A DNA stretch of 64,000 nucleotides from Desulfosoma caldarium (GTDB taxonomy: Bacteria > Desulfobacterota > Syntrophobacteria > Syntrophobacterales > DSM-9756): NCBI RefSeq assembly GCF_003751385.1, contig NZ_RJVA01000009.1:372001-436000 (forward strand), given 5' to 3'. Below are positions 47,955 through 57,258 of the stretch, in pieces (position 1 is the stretch's first letter; each line of letters opens with the position of its first letter). The notes below the pieces were generated by a model, which saw nothing but the letters and a program-made list of their open reading frames with translations, searched no databases and was not told the DNA's origin. The translations under genes were made by a program, and so were the position numbers.

Positions 47955-49214
47955 TCACCTGGCCGCCCGCTGGGGATCCAGGGCTTTGCACAGAAGAGGG
48001 TCCAGGGAATCGCCGGCCAGCAGGTCCGCGCTCAGACGGCCTGTAACCGGAGCGAGAAAGATGCCCTTGGTGGCATGGCCTGTGGCCACCACCGCGTTGC
48101 GAAGGCGCTGGAGCCGGCCGATGTATGGCAAACCGTCCGGGGTGCAGGGTCGAAAGCCGCGCCAAATTTCTTTGACTTTGAGAGGGGCCAGTCCCGGCAA
48201 GGTTCTAAGAAGGTCACGTTCCATGGCCTCGATGCGTCGTGCCGAAAGCCGATCGTCCAGGCCGCAGAGTTCCAGGACACCCGCAAGCCGAAGGGCATGG
48301 GCAAACGGCGTCACGGCCACCCGCGCTTCTTCCAAGAGCAGCGGCACACAGGAAGCAGCAGCGGGTTTTTCGTAAGTGATGCTGAATCCTTTGGCCGCTT
48401 CCACAGGCAGTCTGCGACCCATCATGGCGGCCAGGCGCCCCGTCCAGGCCCCCGCCGCCAGCACAAACTGGTCCGCTTTCACGGGCCCTCTCGTGGTCTT
48501 GAGTTCCCTGAGCTGAAAACCAGCCAAGGTGGCGCCGTAAACTTCGGTCTCTTCCAGGATATGGCCTCCAGCACGGCGCACCTGTTCTGCAAGCCACGAG
48601 ACAAAAGCCGCCGGATTCAGACGCCCGTCCGGTTCCTGCAGGACGCCGCCGAGGATGGATCTTCCCACGAAAGGAATCCGTTCGCGAACCTCATGCGCAT
48701 CCAAAACCCGAGCCGGGCGGCCGGCTCGCGTCAGTTCTTCCGCATCCTTGATTGCCGCCAGGAACGCATTCCGGGTTTCATAAAGGCACAAAATCCCGCT
48801 GCGATCGTACTCGTAGGCCGAACCGGCACCTTGCGCCAGGGCATCGTGGAGTTCCAGGCTTCTGTCTGCCAGTTCTTTGAAAATCCCTACGGCATAGCGC
48901 ACATGCCCTTTGGTGCTGTGGCGCACGAAACGGCCGAGCCATACCCAGCGTCGGGGATTTGCCGAAAGGGCGATGGAAAAGGGGCCGGTCGAGTTCAGCA
49001 GGTGCCGCACGCCTTCCTTGACATTTCCCGGGGAACACAAAGGCTGCAGATGGCTCGGAACGATGAGGCCCGCATTGCCGTAGGAGCTTCCCGCCGGTAA
49101 CCGCCCCTTTTCCAGCACGGTGACCGTCGCCCCCTGCTGTCGAAGATAATAGGCGGTCATGAGCCCCATGACACCGGCTCCCACAATGGCCACATCCGGT
49201 TTTTGTGTCCCCAT
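47955..49214 (-). CDS. dadA: FAD-dependent D-amino-acid dehydrogenase (DadA-like)
   Basis: 419 residues with the N-terminal dinucleotide fold VAIVGAGVMGLMTAYYL and the DAO-family C-terminus ending in the FAD contact GHATKGIFLAPVTGRL. DadA oxidises D-amino acids, mostly D-alanine, to keto acids and passes electrons to the respiratory chain. The ATG at 49214 is behind AAAGGACGAG. It is divergent from alanine dehydrogenase, with which it forms an obvious functional pair. Glycine or sarcosine oxidation is a possible alternative. Confidence 0.82.
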   Translation of the reverse strand: MGTQKPDVAIVGAGVMGLMTAYYLRQQGATVTVLEKGRLPAGSSYGNAGLIVPSHLQPLCSPGNVKEGVRHLLNSTGPFSIALSANPRRWVWLGRFVRHSTKGHVRYAVGIFKELADRSLELHDALAQGAGSAYEYDRSGILCLYETRNAFLAAIKDAEELTRAGRPARVLDAHEVRERIPFVGRSILGGVLQEPDGRLNPAAFVSWLAEQVRRAGGHILEETEVYGATLAGFQLRELKTTRGPVKADQFVLAAGAWTGRLAAMMGRRLPVEAAKGFSITYEKPAAASCVPLLLEEARVAVTPFAHALRLAGVLELCGLDDRLSARRIEAMERDLLRTLPGLAPLKVKEIWRGFRPCTPDGLPYIGRLQRLRNAVVATGHATKGIFLAPVTGRLSADLLAGDSLDPLLCKALDPQRAAR

Positions 49215-49331
49215 CGTCTCGTCCTTTTTCAGGCCTGAAAGCCCTTTGCCCGATTTTTCCTCACCACGATCACGGCCGGCAGCCATACTGCCAGTTTCAA
49301 GACCTTCTGTCGATCCCCTCCTCCTGATTAG

Positions 49332-49352
49332 GGGGTCACATCTTGATTTATG
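49332..49352 (+). repeat. Dispersed GGGGTCACATCTTG repeat, lone copy
   Basis: GGGGTCACATCTTGATTTATG is identical over these 21 bases to the copy at 27,655-27,675, 22 kb away. It is followed by TGTAGA, as is the copy at 27,688. Confidence 0.85.
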
Positions 49353-49449
49353 TAGAAGTGATGCCTCATCGGCACCCTTTGTCCATAGGTCCTTGTGATT
49401 TTACGACAAGATGAAATGTCTAGGATTTCTTATGCGATTTGCGTAAAGC

Positions 49450-49482
49450 GCAGCTCAGCTTTTCGGAAACGGCCTGAGCTGC
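49450..49482 (+). promoter_or_regulatory. Nine-base-pair hairpin in the ald leader
   Basis: GCAGCTCAG at 49,450-49,458 pairs perfectly with CTGAGCTGC at 49,474-49,482 around a 15-base loop. No T-tract follows, so it is not a standard terminator. Confidence 0.45.
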
Positions 49483-49540
49483 AAGGAAAGGTCCGGCGTC
49501 CCCGTGTTTCCATGATGCTGCGAACAGGATCACACCGTTC

Positions 49541-49556
49541 GAGGACTCTCGTCCTC
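49541..49556 (+). promoter_or_regulatory. Short hairpin in the ald leader
   Basis: GAGGAC (49,541-49,546) pairs with GTCCTC (49,551-49,556) around a tetraloop. It is 125 bases before the ald start and may be part of the same leader structure as the hairpin at 49,450. Confidence 0.35.
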
Positions 49557-49680
49557 AGGGCAGGTCTTTTGATCCATGCGGTACGATCGAGGGCCGCCAT
49601 GATGGCCAGGGGGAAGACAAAGCAGTTCGGCGGATCAAGAAAACTGTGGTATGGATTTTTAACCGAGAAGGAGCAAAACC

Positions 49681-50805
49681 ATGCGTGTGGGCATCCTTAA
49701 AGAAATCAAGCCGCAGGAATACCGTGTGGCGGTGGTGCCGGAAAATGTTTCGCAACTGGTGCGCGACGGGCACTCGGTCATCGTACAAAGGGGAGCTGGA
49801 GTCGGTGCCGGATTTTCGGATGAGGCGTATGGTGAGGCCGGAGCTCGGGTGGTGGAATCGCCCGAGGAGGTGAGCGACGGGGCGGACCTGCTGGTCAAGG
49901 TCAAGGAACCGGTTGAAGAGGAGTTCAGCCTCTTTCGAACAGGGCAGATTCTATTCTGTTATCTCCACAGTGAAACGCGGCCCAAGCTTGTGGATATGCT
50001 TCTTGAAAAGCGCCTCACCGCCATTGCCTTTGAAAATGTGCGTGAATCGGACGGTTCCTTTCCTCTGCTTCGCCCCATGAGCGTCATTGCCGGGCAGCAG
50101 GCCGTGCTACAGGGCATGCAGTTTCTCTGGAATCACCGCGGGGGCGTGGGGAAAAGCCTGGTGGCCTATCCCGGGCTAGAAACGCCGGTGGTCGTTGTCC
50201 TTGGAGCGGGGGAAGCGGGCCGTCAGGCGGCGCGCGTCGCTGCAGCCTTAGGATGTCGCGTGCACGTGTTTGACATCAACCAGCGCACCCTTCGCGCGGT
50301 TGCGGAAACCGCATCGGCCAACGTGCATCTTCACAACGCCCATGTGGTGGATGTGACGCCTTATGTCATCGAAGCGGATTTGGTGGTAAACACCGCCACG
50401 GTGCCTCCCCATAGCGACCATCACGTCATCGACCGAGCTCTCGTGCGGCGCATGAAAAAGGGAAGCATCATCGTGGATGTGACGGCCAACCTTCGCGGCG
50501 CCGTGGAGACCATCGACCGCTACACCACCCACGCCGACCCGGTGTGGGTAGTCGACGGCGTGATCCACTATGCGGTCACCAACATTCCGGGAACGGTGGC
50601 ACACACGGCCTCCCAAGCGCTGGCTCTTGAGGTTTTTCCGTACTTGAGGGCCCTTGCTCAGCATGGTATTCCAGACGCGTTGCGACGCTCACCGGCACTG
50701 CTGGAAGGGGTCACGGCCATCGGTGGCACGCTGACCTGGCATGACGCGGGAAAATTTCAGCAGCGCCCCTGGATACCGCCTCACGAGGCTTTGAAGCGCC
50801 TCTAG
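49681..50805 (+). CDS. ald: Alanine dehydrogenase
   Basis: 374 residues with the family start GILKEIKPQEYRVAVVPE, the catalytic lysine in DLLVKVKEP, the His in YLHSE and the NAD-binding VLGAGEAGRQAARVA. It interconverts L-alanine and pyruvate plus ammonia with NAD. GAAGGAG precedes the ATG. It sits between divergent dadA and an amino-acid importer, consistent with alanine use as carbon, nitrogen or electron source. Confidence 0.95.
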   Translation: MRVGILKEIKPQEYRVAVVPENVSQLVRDGHSVIVQRGAGVGAGFSDEAYGEAGARVVESPEEVSDGADLLVKVKEPVEEEFSLFRTGQILFCYLHSETRPKLVDMLLEKRLTAIAFENVRESDGSFPLLRPMSVIAGQQAVLQGMQFLWNHRGGVGKSLVAYPGLETPVVVVLGAGEAGRQAARVAAALGCRVHVFDINQRTLRAVAETASANVHLHNAHVVDVTPYVIEADLVVNTATVPPHSDHHVIDRALVRRMKKGSIIVDVTANLRGAVETIDRYTTHADPVWVVDGVIHYAVTNIPGTVAHTASQALALEVFPYLRALAQHGIPDALRRSPALLEGVTAIGGTLTWHDAGKFQQRPWIPPHEALKRL

Positions 50806-50852
50806 ACACACGCGCTGTGGCCCCGTTTGTTTTAGCCACCCTGCCGAAGCAT

Positions 50853-50872
50853 GCCGGCGTTTGGACGCCGGC
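50853..50872 (+). terminator. Perfect hairpin between ald and the ABC importer
   Basis: GCCGGCGT (50,853-50,860) pairs with ACGCCGGC (50,865-50,872) around a TTGG tetraloop. Only a short, mixed T-rich stretch follows, so it may partly terminate or stabilise the transcript upstream of the binding-protein gene. Confidence 0.45.
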
Positions 50873-50908
50873 CGGTTCTTGACCTGAAACGAGAGCAAGG
50901 AGGCAATC

Positions 50909-51712
50909 ATGAAACGATGGGCAACGAGGCTGTGGATTGTGAGCATGGCGACGGTGTTTCTGTTGGGGCTAAGCGCTCCAGCGCCGGCCGACACCCTTCA
51001 GGAAATCCTTCAAAGGGGAGAGCTTCGCGTAGCCGTTCAGACGCAAGGCCCTCCCTTCAGTTTCGTGGACAAAAACGGCGTGCGAACGGGAAGCTCTGTG
51101 GAATTCTGCAAACTTATGGCCCAGGAGATGGGCGTCAAAGTCACCTTTCTGGACTACGACTGGGACGGCCTGATTCCGGCGCTTCTTTCCAAGAAGGCCG
51201 ATCTCTTGGCCGCCGACATGACGGCCACTCTGAAACGCGCCCTCAAGGTGTCCTTCACCGATCCCTTTTACTACACGGGAGCCGTCGTCTTTGCGAAAAA
51301 AGGCAGCACCTTCAAGAGTATTGAAGACTGCAACAAAGAAAATGTGACCATTGCGGTTCTTCTGGGAAGCACCGGAGAAGTGGAAGCCAAGCGTTTCTTC
51401 CCCAAGGCCAAGATCAAATCCTATAAGGGCGGCGGCCCGCTGCTCATCAACGCCGTGCTGGCGGGCCACGCGGACATCGGCGTGAACGACGAAACCGCCG
51501 TGGTGGGCCAAATGCAGGAATTCCCGCCAAACAGCATCGAGATTCTTCCCATTCGTCTGTCCAAGCAACCTTTGGCCTTTGCCGTGCGTCCAGAAGACAC
51601 CCATCTATTGCAATGGATCAACCTTTTCTTTCAATGGATTCGAGAAGACGGGCGCTATGATGAGAACATCAACTACTGGGTGAAGTCTTTGGATTGGAAA
51701 AAAGATCACTGA
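50909..51712 (+). CDS. Amino-acid ABC transporter substrate-binding protein
   Basis: 267 residues. A clear signal peptide (LWIVSMATVFLLGLSAPAPA) is followed by a family 3 binding domain: GELRVAVQTQGPPFSF, LDYDWDGLIPALLSKKADL and DMTATLKRA. Such proteins bind polar or branched amino acids in the periplasm and deliver them to the two permeases encoded next. AAGGAGG lies just before the ATG. Confidence 0.93.
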   Translation: MKRWATRLWIVSMATVFLLGLSAPAPADTLQEILQRGELRVAVQTQGPPFSFVDKNGVRTGSSVEFCKLMAQEMGVKVTFLDYDWDGLIPALLSKKADLLAADMTATLKRALKVSFTDPFYYTGAVVFAKKGSTFKSIEDCNKENVTIAVLLGSTGEVEAKRFFPKAKIKSYKGGGPLLINAVLAGHADIGVNDETAVVGQMQEFPPNSIEILPIRLSKQPLAFAVRPEDTHLLQWINLFFQWIREDGRYDENINYWVKSLDWKKDH

Positions 51713-51719
51713 GGCCGGC

Positions 51720-52388
51720 ATGCTGGAAGCCTTTAACTTTCGAGTGCTCCTGGACTACATGCCGCTCTTTGGCAAAGGGCTGTGGGCCACCGTGTGGCTC
51801 TCGGCCCTGTCGCTCTTTGGGGCCTTGCTGGTGGGGATTCTCGCCTGCGGCGCCCGATTGTCTCGGCTTGGGTTCCTTTCGGCGGCAGCAGCAGCGTATA
51901 TCGAAGCCATACGCTCCACGCCCCTGCTGGCCCAGCTCTACTTCTTGTACTTCGGGCTGCCGAGCCTTGGGGTTCGGCTGCCCGAGCACCACACGGGTAT
52001 TTTGGCTCTGTCGCTCAATAGCGGCGCGTATATGGCTGAAATCCTTCGAGCTGGAGTTCTTTCGGTGTCCTGGGGGCAGATCGAAGCGGGCATCGCCTTT
52101 GGCCTAACCTATTTGCAGCGCATGCGCTACATCGTGCTGCCCCAGGCTCTGGGCATCACCATTCCGCCGCTTCTCGGCCAGGCCATTGTGCTGGTCAAGG
52201 ACAGCGCTCTGTTGTCCCTCATTTCCGTCTTTGAACTGACCCGAGCCGGCCAGATCCTCACATCCGAGCGGTTCATGCCCGCCGAAGGTTTTTTCACCAC
52301 GGCCTTGCTTTATCTGATGATCTACTATGCGCTCAAAACCTTGTCGTCCTGGTGGCAAAAAAAGCTCATCTTTGTTCACCCGGCATAG
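51720..52388 (+). CDS. Amino-acid ABC transporter permease 1
   Basis: 222 residues of the HisM/GlnP family with about five membrane helices, the IEAIRSTPLLAQLYFLYFGLP motif and the ATPase-contact loop EAGIAFGLTYLQRMRYIVLPQAL. It begins seven bases after the binding-protein gene and pairs with permease 2 to form the membrane channel. Confidence 0.93.
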   Translation: MLEAFNFRVLLDYMPLFGKGLWATVWLSALSLFGALLVGILACGARLSRLGFLSAAAAAYIEAIRSTPLLAQLYFLYFGLPSLGVRLPEHHTGILALSLNSGAYMAEILRAGVLSVSWGQIEAGIAFGLTYLQRMRYIVLPQALGITIPPLLGQAIVLVKDSALLSLISVFELTRAGQILTSERFMPAEGFFTTALLYLMIYYALKTLSSWWQKKLIFVHPA

Positions 52389-52406
52389 GAGTGCACCTTT
52401 TCGACC

Positions 52407-53075
52407 ATGTGGCTCTATTACCTCAAACAGCTGGCCCAGACTCTGCCTTTTTTTCTCAAGGGCCTGTGGATGACTGTGGCCGTTTCGGGCCTGAGCCTCG
52501 TCATGGGCACGGTCATCGGGTGTGTGACGGGCATCGTTCGCGCGTTTCGAGTGCCCGTGCTGGGAAAACTTCTTTTTGCCTATGTGGATTTCATGAGGGG
52601 CACGCCCTTTCTGGTGCAGGTTTTTATCATCTTCTTTATTCTGCCCGAATGGGGAGTTCATCTGGAAGCCTTTACCGCGGCCGTCGTGAGCCTCACTTTG
52701 TACGCGGCGGCTTACATTTGCGAGATCGTGGCAGCGGGGCTTTTGGCGGTCCCTTCAGGCCAGATGGAAGCCGCCAAAGCCTCGGGCCTCAACTGGTTTC
52801 AGCGCATGCGTTACGTGATCGTTCCTCAAGCCATCAAAACCATCCTACCACCGCTTGTCGGACAATACGTGCTGCTCATCAAGGACTCGTCGGTGGTTTC
52901 CGTGATCGGCGTCACCGATGTAACTCGCGTGGGCTGGTTCACGGTGCAGCGCATTCCGGAAGGGCTTATGGTTTTTGGGTTGGTGGGGCTTCTATACTTT
53001 GCGGTCTGTTACCCTTTGATCCATCTGGCCAATTACCTGGAAAAGAAGCTTCACATGGACTTTGTCGGGCTTTAA
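52407..53075 (+). CDS. Amino-acid ABC transporter permease 2
   Basis: 222 residues, paralogous to permease 1: DFMRGTPFLVQVFIIFFILPE and the EAA-type loop EAAKASGLNWFQRMRYVIVPQAI. It starts 18 bases after permease 1. The expected GlnQ/HisP-type ATPase gene does not follow; it must be encoded elsewhere or shared with another importer. Confidence 0.93.
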   Translation: MWLYYLKQLAQTLPFFLKGLWMTVAVSGLSLVMGTVIGCVTGIVRAFRVPVLGKLLFAYVDFMRGTPFLVQVFIIFFILPEWGVHLEAFTAAVVSLTLYAAAYICEIVAAGLLAVPSGQMEAAKASGLNWFQRMRYVIVPQAIKTILPPLVGQYVLLIKDSSVVSVIGVTDVTRVGWFTVQRIPEGLMVFGLVGLLYFAVCYPLIHLANYLEKKLHMDFVGL

Positions 53076-53562
53076 AACCCGTCGCCTTCATGGGCGCAGC
53101 GGAACTCAAAGAAGGCGGAATCTGCACCAGGGCCGCATCTCTGTCGGGGCTCTTCAAGACGGTGAGCGCGCGGTGGATGCTTTACTTTGATGCAAACGAA
53201 GCCCGGGAAAATGTGCAAAGGCTGGCTCGTGCCGCAGAACGCCAAAAACGCGCCGGCGAGATGTGAAGTCTTTGACCGCTTGTTCGTTAAACCCAATAGA
53301 GGGGCTCGGGTCCAGCTGGCAGGGAATGGTCGTCGACCTTATCACAGAGGCCACACCGTGCGTAGGGAAGCCTAGGCCCCGCTCGAGAAGACGTGTTGCA
53401 GGAGCACCGCAAGCCCGAAAATGGCCTCGTGGCCGGCGCCGTTCCTACAGCATCACGCGGAAGGCACAGTCTCAAACCGCTTCCCCCGCCAATCCATCGG
53501 TCGGTAGCCGAGCTTTTCATGGAGACGGTCAGCCGTGCATGTGGAAGTGAACACAAGGGGTT
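53076..53562. other. Gap between ABC importer and sensor-kinase operon
   Basis: A 58-codon forward frame (53,090-53,266) begins MGAAELKEGG and ends AERQKRAGEM. It has a protein-like composition but no ribosome site and no recognised family, so I do not call it a gene. Otherwise I see nothing in these 487 bases. Confidence 0.4.
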
Positions 53563-55074
53563 TTATTGGGATGTGACAAGAGGAAAGCGCAGCCTAAAGG
53601 TGGTCCCTCGGCCGGGTGTGGTGTGAAAATCCATCACACCCCCCAGTTCCTGGACGATTTTTTGGGCAATGGCCAGGCCTAGGCCTGTGCCTCGAGCCCC
53701 TTTCGTCGTAAAAAGAGGATGAAAAATCTTATCTTGGACTTCGGGTGGAATCCCTCGCCCCGTATCCTCCACTTCCACACAAATCCAGCGGTTTTCCTGA
53801 ACAAAGGTTCTCAACGTGACGCGCTTTTCAACGCTTTCTTCGCCAAAGGCTTCCAGGGCATTGGTCATGAGGTTCAGCACACAGGAATGAAAGGCCTCCA
53901 CATCCCCAAATAGATAAGGAAGATCGCAGACCGTTTCCAGCTCCAGTCGAACTCCTTCCTCCTGGGCCCGCTTACTCAGTTCCTGATACACATCGTTGAT
54001 CACATCATTGATGGCTATGGCCTCTCGACGCCGGCTTTTACCGCGCGCATAATCCAACATCTCCAGGCTCAGGCGCGCGATGCGATCCATGTTTTTTCGA
54101 ACCATGTCCCAGCCCTTTTCCAGCCGGCCCCGATCCCCTTGGCTCAAAGCCTTTTCCACCATGTAGGCTCCGAGTTTCATCCCATAGAGGATGTTCTTCA
54201 CCCCGTGAGCGACCTCCGCCATGGCTTCTCCCATGGCCGCCAGCCGGGTTTGTTCGAGAAGACGGGCCTGGAGCTCTTTGACCTCCGTTATATCCTTAAA
54301 ATAGCCCACGGTGCCCACTTCCTCGCCGTCCTCGTAGAGCAGGGCCGCAGAAAGCAGAATGGGCACGAGGCGCCCGTCCTTGGTTCGCGCCGTGGTTTCG
54401 TAGTTAACCAGGTACCCCGGCCCACCGTATTCCTGTGAATAGATGAGCTTTTTCACGCGGCGCGCCTCCCCTTCAGGATAAAGGGACGTGACCTTGAGAC
54501 CGCAGACCGCCTCTTCCCGACTGTAGCCATAGATGCGCGATGCTCCCTCACTGAACAAAATAATGTTGCCGTCCCGATCGTTCACGATGATTCCGTCCAT
54601 GGACGTTTGAATGAGGTTGTGTTCGAAGTCGTAGCGCTTGCGGATTTCGTCGGTGGCTTGTTTGAGCATGCATTCCAGGTTTTCTGTGTATTCTCGAAGT
54701 TTTTCGCGCATCCATATTTTTTGCTCAGCACGCCGAAGCGCCACACTCAAGGCGTTATCACTGATGGGCTTGTTGATGAAATCCGAAGCCTCCAGCTGCA
54801 GCGCTTGAATGGCCAGTTCCATTTGGCCGTGCCCCGTGATCATGATGACTTCGATGTCGGCGTTGAGATGCTTGATTCGGCGAAGGAGCTCAATACCGTC
54901 CATGCCCGGCATTTTGATGTCGGTGAGGACGATTTGCGGCGGATGGTTGGCGCAGATCTCCATGGCGCTGTAGCCGTCTTCGGCGCACAGGACTTCATAG
55001 CCGTCGCTTTGAAGACTCAAAGCCAGCAGCTCCCGCGTACTTTCCTCATCATCCACCACAAGAATCCTTCTCAT
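53563..55074 (-). CDS. Soluble receiver-PAS-histidine kinase
   Basis: 503 residues in the order receiver (1-120; Asp52 in LTDIKMPGMDG), PAS (about 160-275; IVNDRDGNIILFSEGA), HisKA with phospho-His in EVAHGVKN, and HATPase_c with DTGRGIP and GTGLGLAIAQKIV. There is no membrane segment. An N-terminal receiver in front of a kinase suggests that phosphate from another kinase controls it. It starts 22 bases after the heme-containing kinase gene, behind GGCGGAG, so the two are co-transcribed. Confidence 0.92.
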   Translation of the reverse strand: MRRILVVDDEESTRELLALSLQSDGYEVLCAEDGYSAMEICANHPPQIVLTDIKMPGMDGIELLRRIKHLNADIEVIMITGHGQMELAIQALQLEASDFINKPISDNALSVALRRAEQKIWMREKLREYTENLECMLKQATDEIRKRYDFEHNLIQTSMDGIIVNDRDGNIILFSEGASRIYGYSREEAVCGLKVTSLYPEGEARRVKKLIYSQEYGGPGYLVNYETTARTKDGRLVPILLSAALLYEDGEEVGTVGYFKDITEVKELQARLLEQTRLAAMGEAMAEVAHGVKNILYGMKLGAYMVEKALSQGDRGRLEKGWDMVRKNMDRIARLSLEMLDYARGKSRRREAIAINDVINDVYQELSKRAQEEGVRLELETVCDLPYLFGDVEAFHSCVLNLMTNALEAFGEESVEKRVTLRTFVQENRWICVEVEDTGRGIPPEVQDKIFHPLFTTKGARGTGLGLAIAQKIVQELGGVMDFHTTPGRGTTFRLRFPLVTSQ

Positions 55075-55096
55075 GGCCCACTCCGCCTTTGTGGAA

Positions 55097-57016
55097 TCAC
55101 ACGGCACGCCACCCCGCCCACATTTCCGGCTCCTGGCACGCGGGAAAGGTCAGGCGAAAGGTTGTGCCCTGGCCCTCTTCGCTGTGCACTTCGATGCTTC
55201 CTCCGCATTCCTTGATGATGCCGTAACTGATGGAAAGCCCCAAACCGGTCCCTCGCCCCACTTCCTTGGTGGTGAAGAAAGGCTCAAAGATGCGTTCCCG
55301 AATCCCTTCGGGAATGCCCGTGCCCGTATCACGGACCATCACCACCACTTTATCGCCTTCCTGAAAGGTCCGGATGTACAGGACCATTTCCTCGTCCTCG
55401 CCTCTTTGCCGCTTCTCTTCCATGGCGTCCCGCGCGTTCATGACCAGATTGAGAAAAACCTGCTCCAAACGATTGGCCACCCCGAGGACGGGAGGCAGTC
55501 CTTGGGCCAAATCCAGTTCCACGCGGATCTCCCGCAGTCGAAGCTGTTGGCCCAACACGGTGAACACGTCCTGAATGGGGCGGTTGATGTCCACGGGCTC
55601 CATTTCAAAGGCGTCCGACCTTCGGCCGAATTCCCTCAAATGATTGATGATACCGGAAGCCCGTTCCACTTGCTCAACAATTTGCGTCGCCACTTTGGCC
55701 ATGGTGTGCGCTTCGACGGGTTCACCTCGGCGTACCTTCTTTAGGAAAAACTCACACCCAATGCGAATGGCGTTCAAGGGCTGGTTGAGTTCGTGGGCCA
55801 CCCCTGCAGACATTTCGCCCAAGGTGGCCATCTTGGCCGCTTGAATGAGTTGCGCTTCCGTCTGCACGCGATCGGTGATGTCGGCAATGTTGGCGATGAT
55901 GACGTCCCGGCCCAAATGCAGCCGAGGGCATGAATGAATATTGACGTAAAGATAATCCCCGCTCTTTTTTCGATGCCGCACTCGCGGAAGAAAGATGCAG
56001 GCTTGCGTGGCCAACTCTCGAATCTTTTGGGCGTCTTTTTCTTCCGCCAAATCCAAAAAGGACATGGCCAGCAATTCTTCGCGGCTGTATTCGTAGGTTT
56101 CCACGGCGCGAATGTTCACATCCAGAATGTGAAACGTCTCCAGGTCCAGAACGAAAATGGGATTGGGATCGTTTTCAAACAAAGACCGGTACTTGGCTTC
56201 GGACTCTCGAAGTTCCCTTTCAGACGCGCGCAATCGTTCGGTCATGGTGTTGAACGATTTGGCCAAAACTCCGATCTCATCGCGGGAATGAACCACAATG
56301 GGCGTGGACAAATCCCCGGCGCTCACGCGTTCAATGCCCTGAAGGAGCTGCTGTAAGGGCCGGTTGAGAAATCGATGGATGAGCACCACAAGGATCGCTG
56401 CAATGGTTATCACGGCACAACCGGCCAGAAGAAACATGTGGGTGCGCATGCGTTCCAAAGCCCGGTCCATGCCTTCCAGACTCACATCGATGTCCAGAAC
56501 CCCCAGCACTTTTTGGTCCGGTGGGTGCACATGGCACGATCCGTTAAAGCAATCCGGCTCGTTATAGATGGGATTGATCATGCCTAGGACACGATAGCCG
56601 GCTTCGGATTGAAAAATCCGCGTTCTCTCCGCCGTATCCAACCGCTCAAAGGGTTCTTCGCGCGTATGGCAGGCGTAGCATTGTTCGGCCGATTTGTCCA
56701 AATAGGTGCCCATTTCGGCCTTGTGAGAAGAGTAGATGATTCGGCCAAGAGCATTGAAGATGCGCACTTTATCGATCCGCTCGTGTCCTCCGATGGTGTC
56801 GATGGCACGATGCAGCCGCTCCGGCTGATACTGCAGCATGTCATAGCGAAGGGATCGGCGCACGATTTCACTCGCCAAATGAACGCTTCGCACCATTTCG
56901 TCTAGCGTCTCGCGGCTTTGCGTTTGCAATGTCCCATAAAAGAACACGGCAAAGACGACGGATGTGACGGCGCCGACGACAAAAATGAGTCTCAAGCCAA
57001 GGGATCGGTACCACAT
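55097..57016 (-). CDS. Membrane sensor histidine kinase with two periplasmic heme-c motifs
   Basis: 639 residues. A first membrane helix (7-27) and a second (194-216) enclose a periplasmic domain with two cytochrome-c-type motifs, CYACH at 113-117 and CFNGSCH at 156-162, followed by [15 protein letters not shown]. Cytoplasmic parts are HAMP, PAS ([15 protein letters not shown]), HisKA with phospho-His in [13 protein letters not shown], and HATPase_c with DTGTGIP and [11 protein letters not shown]. The hemes would sense redox state, a gas such as NO or CO, or an electron carrier. It is the middle gene of a three-gene two-component cluster. Confidence 0.92.
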   Translation of the reverse strand: MWYRSLGLRLIFVVGAVTSVVFAVFFYGTLQTQSRETLDEMVRSVHLASEIVRRSLRYDMLQYQPERLHRAIDTIGGHERIDKVRIFNALGRIIYSSHKAEMGTYLDKSAEQCYACHTREEPFERLDTAERTRIFQSEAGYRVLGMINPIYNEPDCFNGSCHVHPPDQKVLGVLDIDVSLEGMDRALERMRTHMFLLAGCAVITIAAILVVLIHRFLNRPLQQLLQGIERVSAGDLSTPIVVHSRDEIGVLAKSFNTMTERLRASERELRESEAKYRSLFENDPNPIFVLDLETFHILDVNIRAVETYEYSREELLAMSFLDLAEEKDAQKIRELATQACIFLPRVRHRKKSGDYLYVNIHSCPRLHLGRDVIIANIADITDRVQTEAQLIQAAKMATLGEMSAGVAHELNQPLNAIRIGCEFFLKKVRRGEPVEAHTMAKVATQIVEQVERASGIINHLREFGRRSDAFEMEPVDINRPIQDVFTVLGQQLRLREIRVELDLAQGLPPVLGVANRLEQVFLNLVMNARDAMEEKRQRGEDEEMVLYIRTFQEGDKVVVMVRDTGTGIPEGIRERIFEPFFTTKEVGRGTGLGLSISYGIIKECGGSIEVHSEEGQGTTFRLTFPACQEPEMWAGWRAV

Positions 57017-57258
57017 GACCTAGCCCCTCACCGGGCTTGCTCCGTGCCGGCGCATGTGGGCTCCCCTATTCCCAAAAACCCGAAGCCTCAAGCGTAGGAA
57101 AGATTTGCGCGACGAGAGAACGATTTCAGAAAAGGGAGAGTTCCAGGCAGAACAACTCACGCCCCATGAGTTGGCTCACGATGCGCCGCTGTCTTGAACA
57201 GTTTCGCCTAGAAAGGGCGATCCTAAAGGTGTTTGCGCCGAGGCCAACACGGCCGGCC

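Larger units (their letters stand above)
49215..49680. other. Divergent dadA/ald spacer with a repeat copy and two hairpins
   Basis: 466 bases containing the GGGGTCAC repeat (49,332-49,352) and two hairpins described separately at 49,450-49,482 and 49,541-49,556. No gene is seen. The hairpins lie in what would be a leader of ald. Confidence 0.5.

Noticed and set aside
53090-53266. 58-codon forward frame after the second permease
   Set aside because: Plausible composition but no ribosome site, no family match and no support from context.
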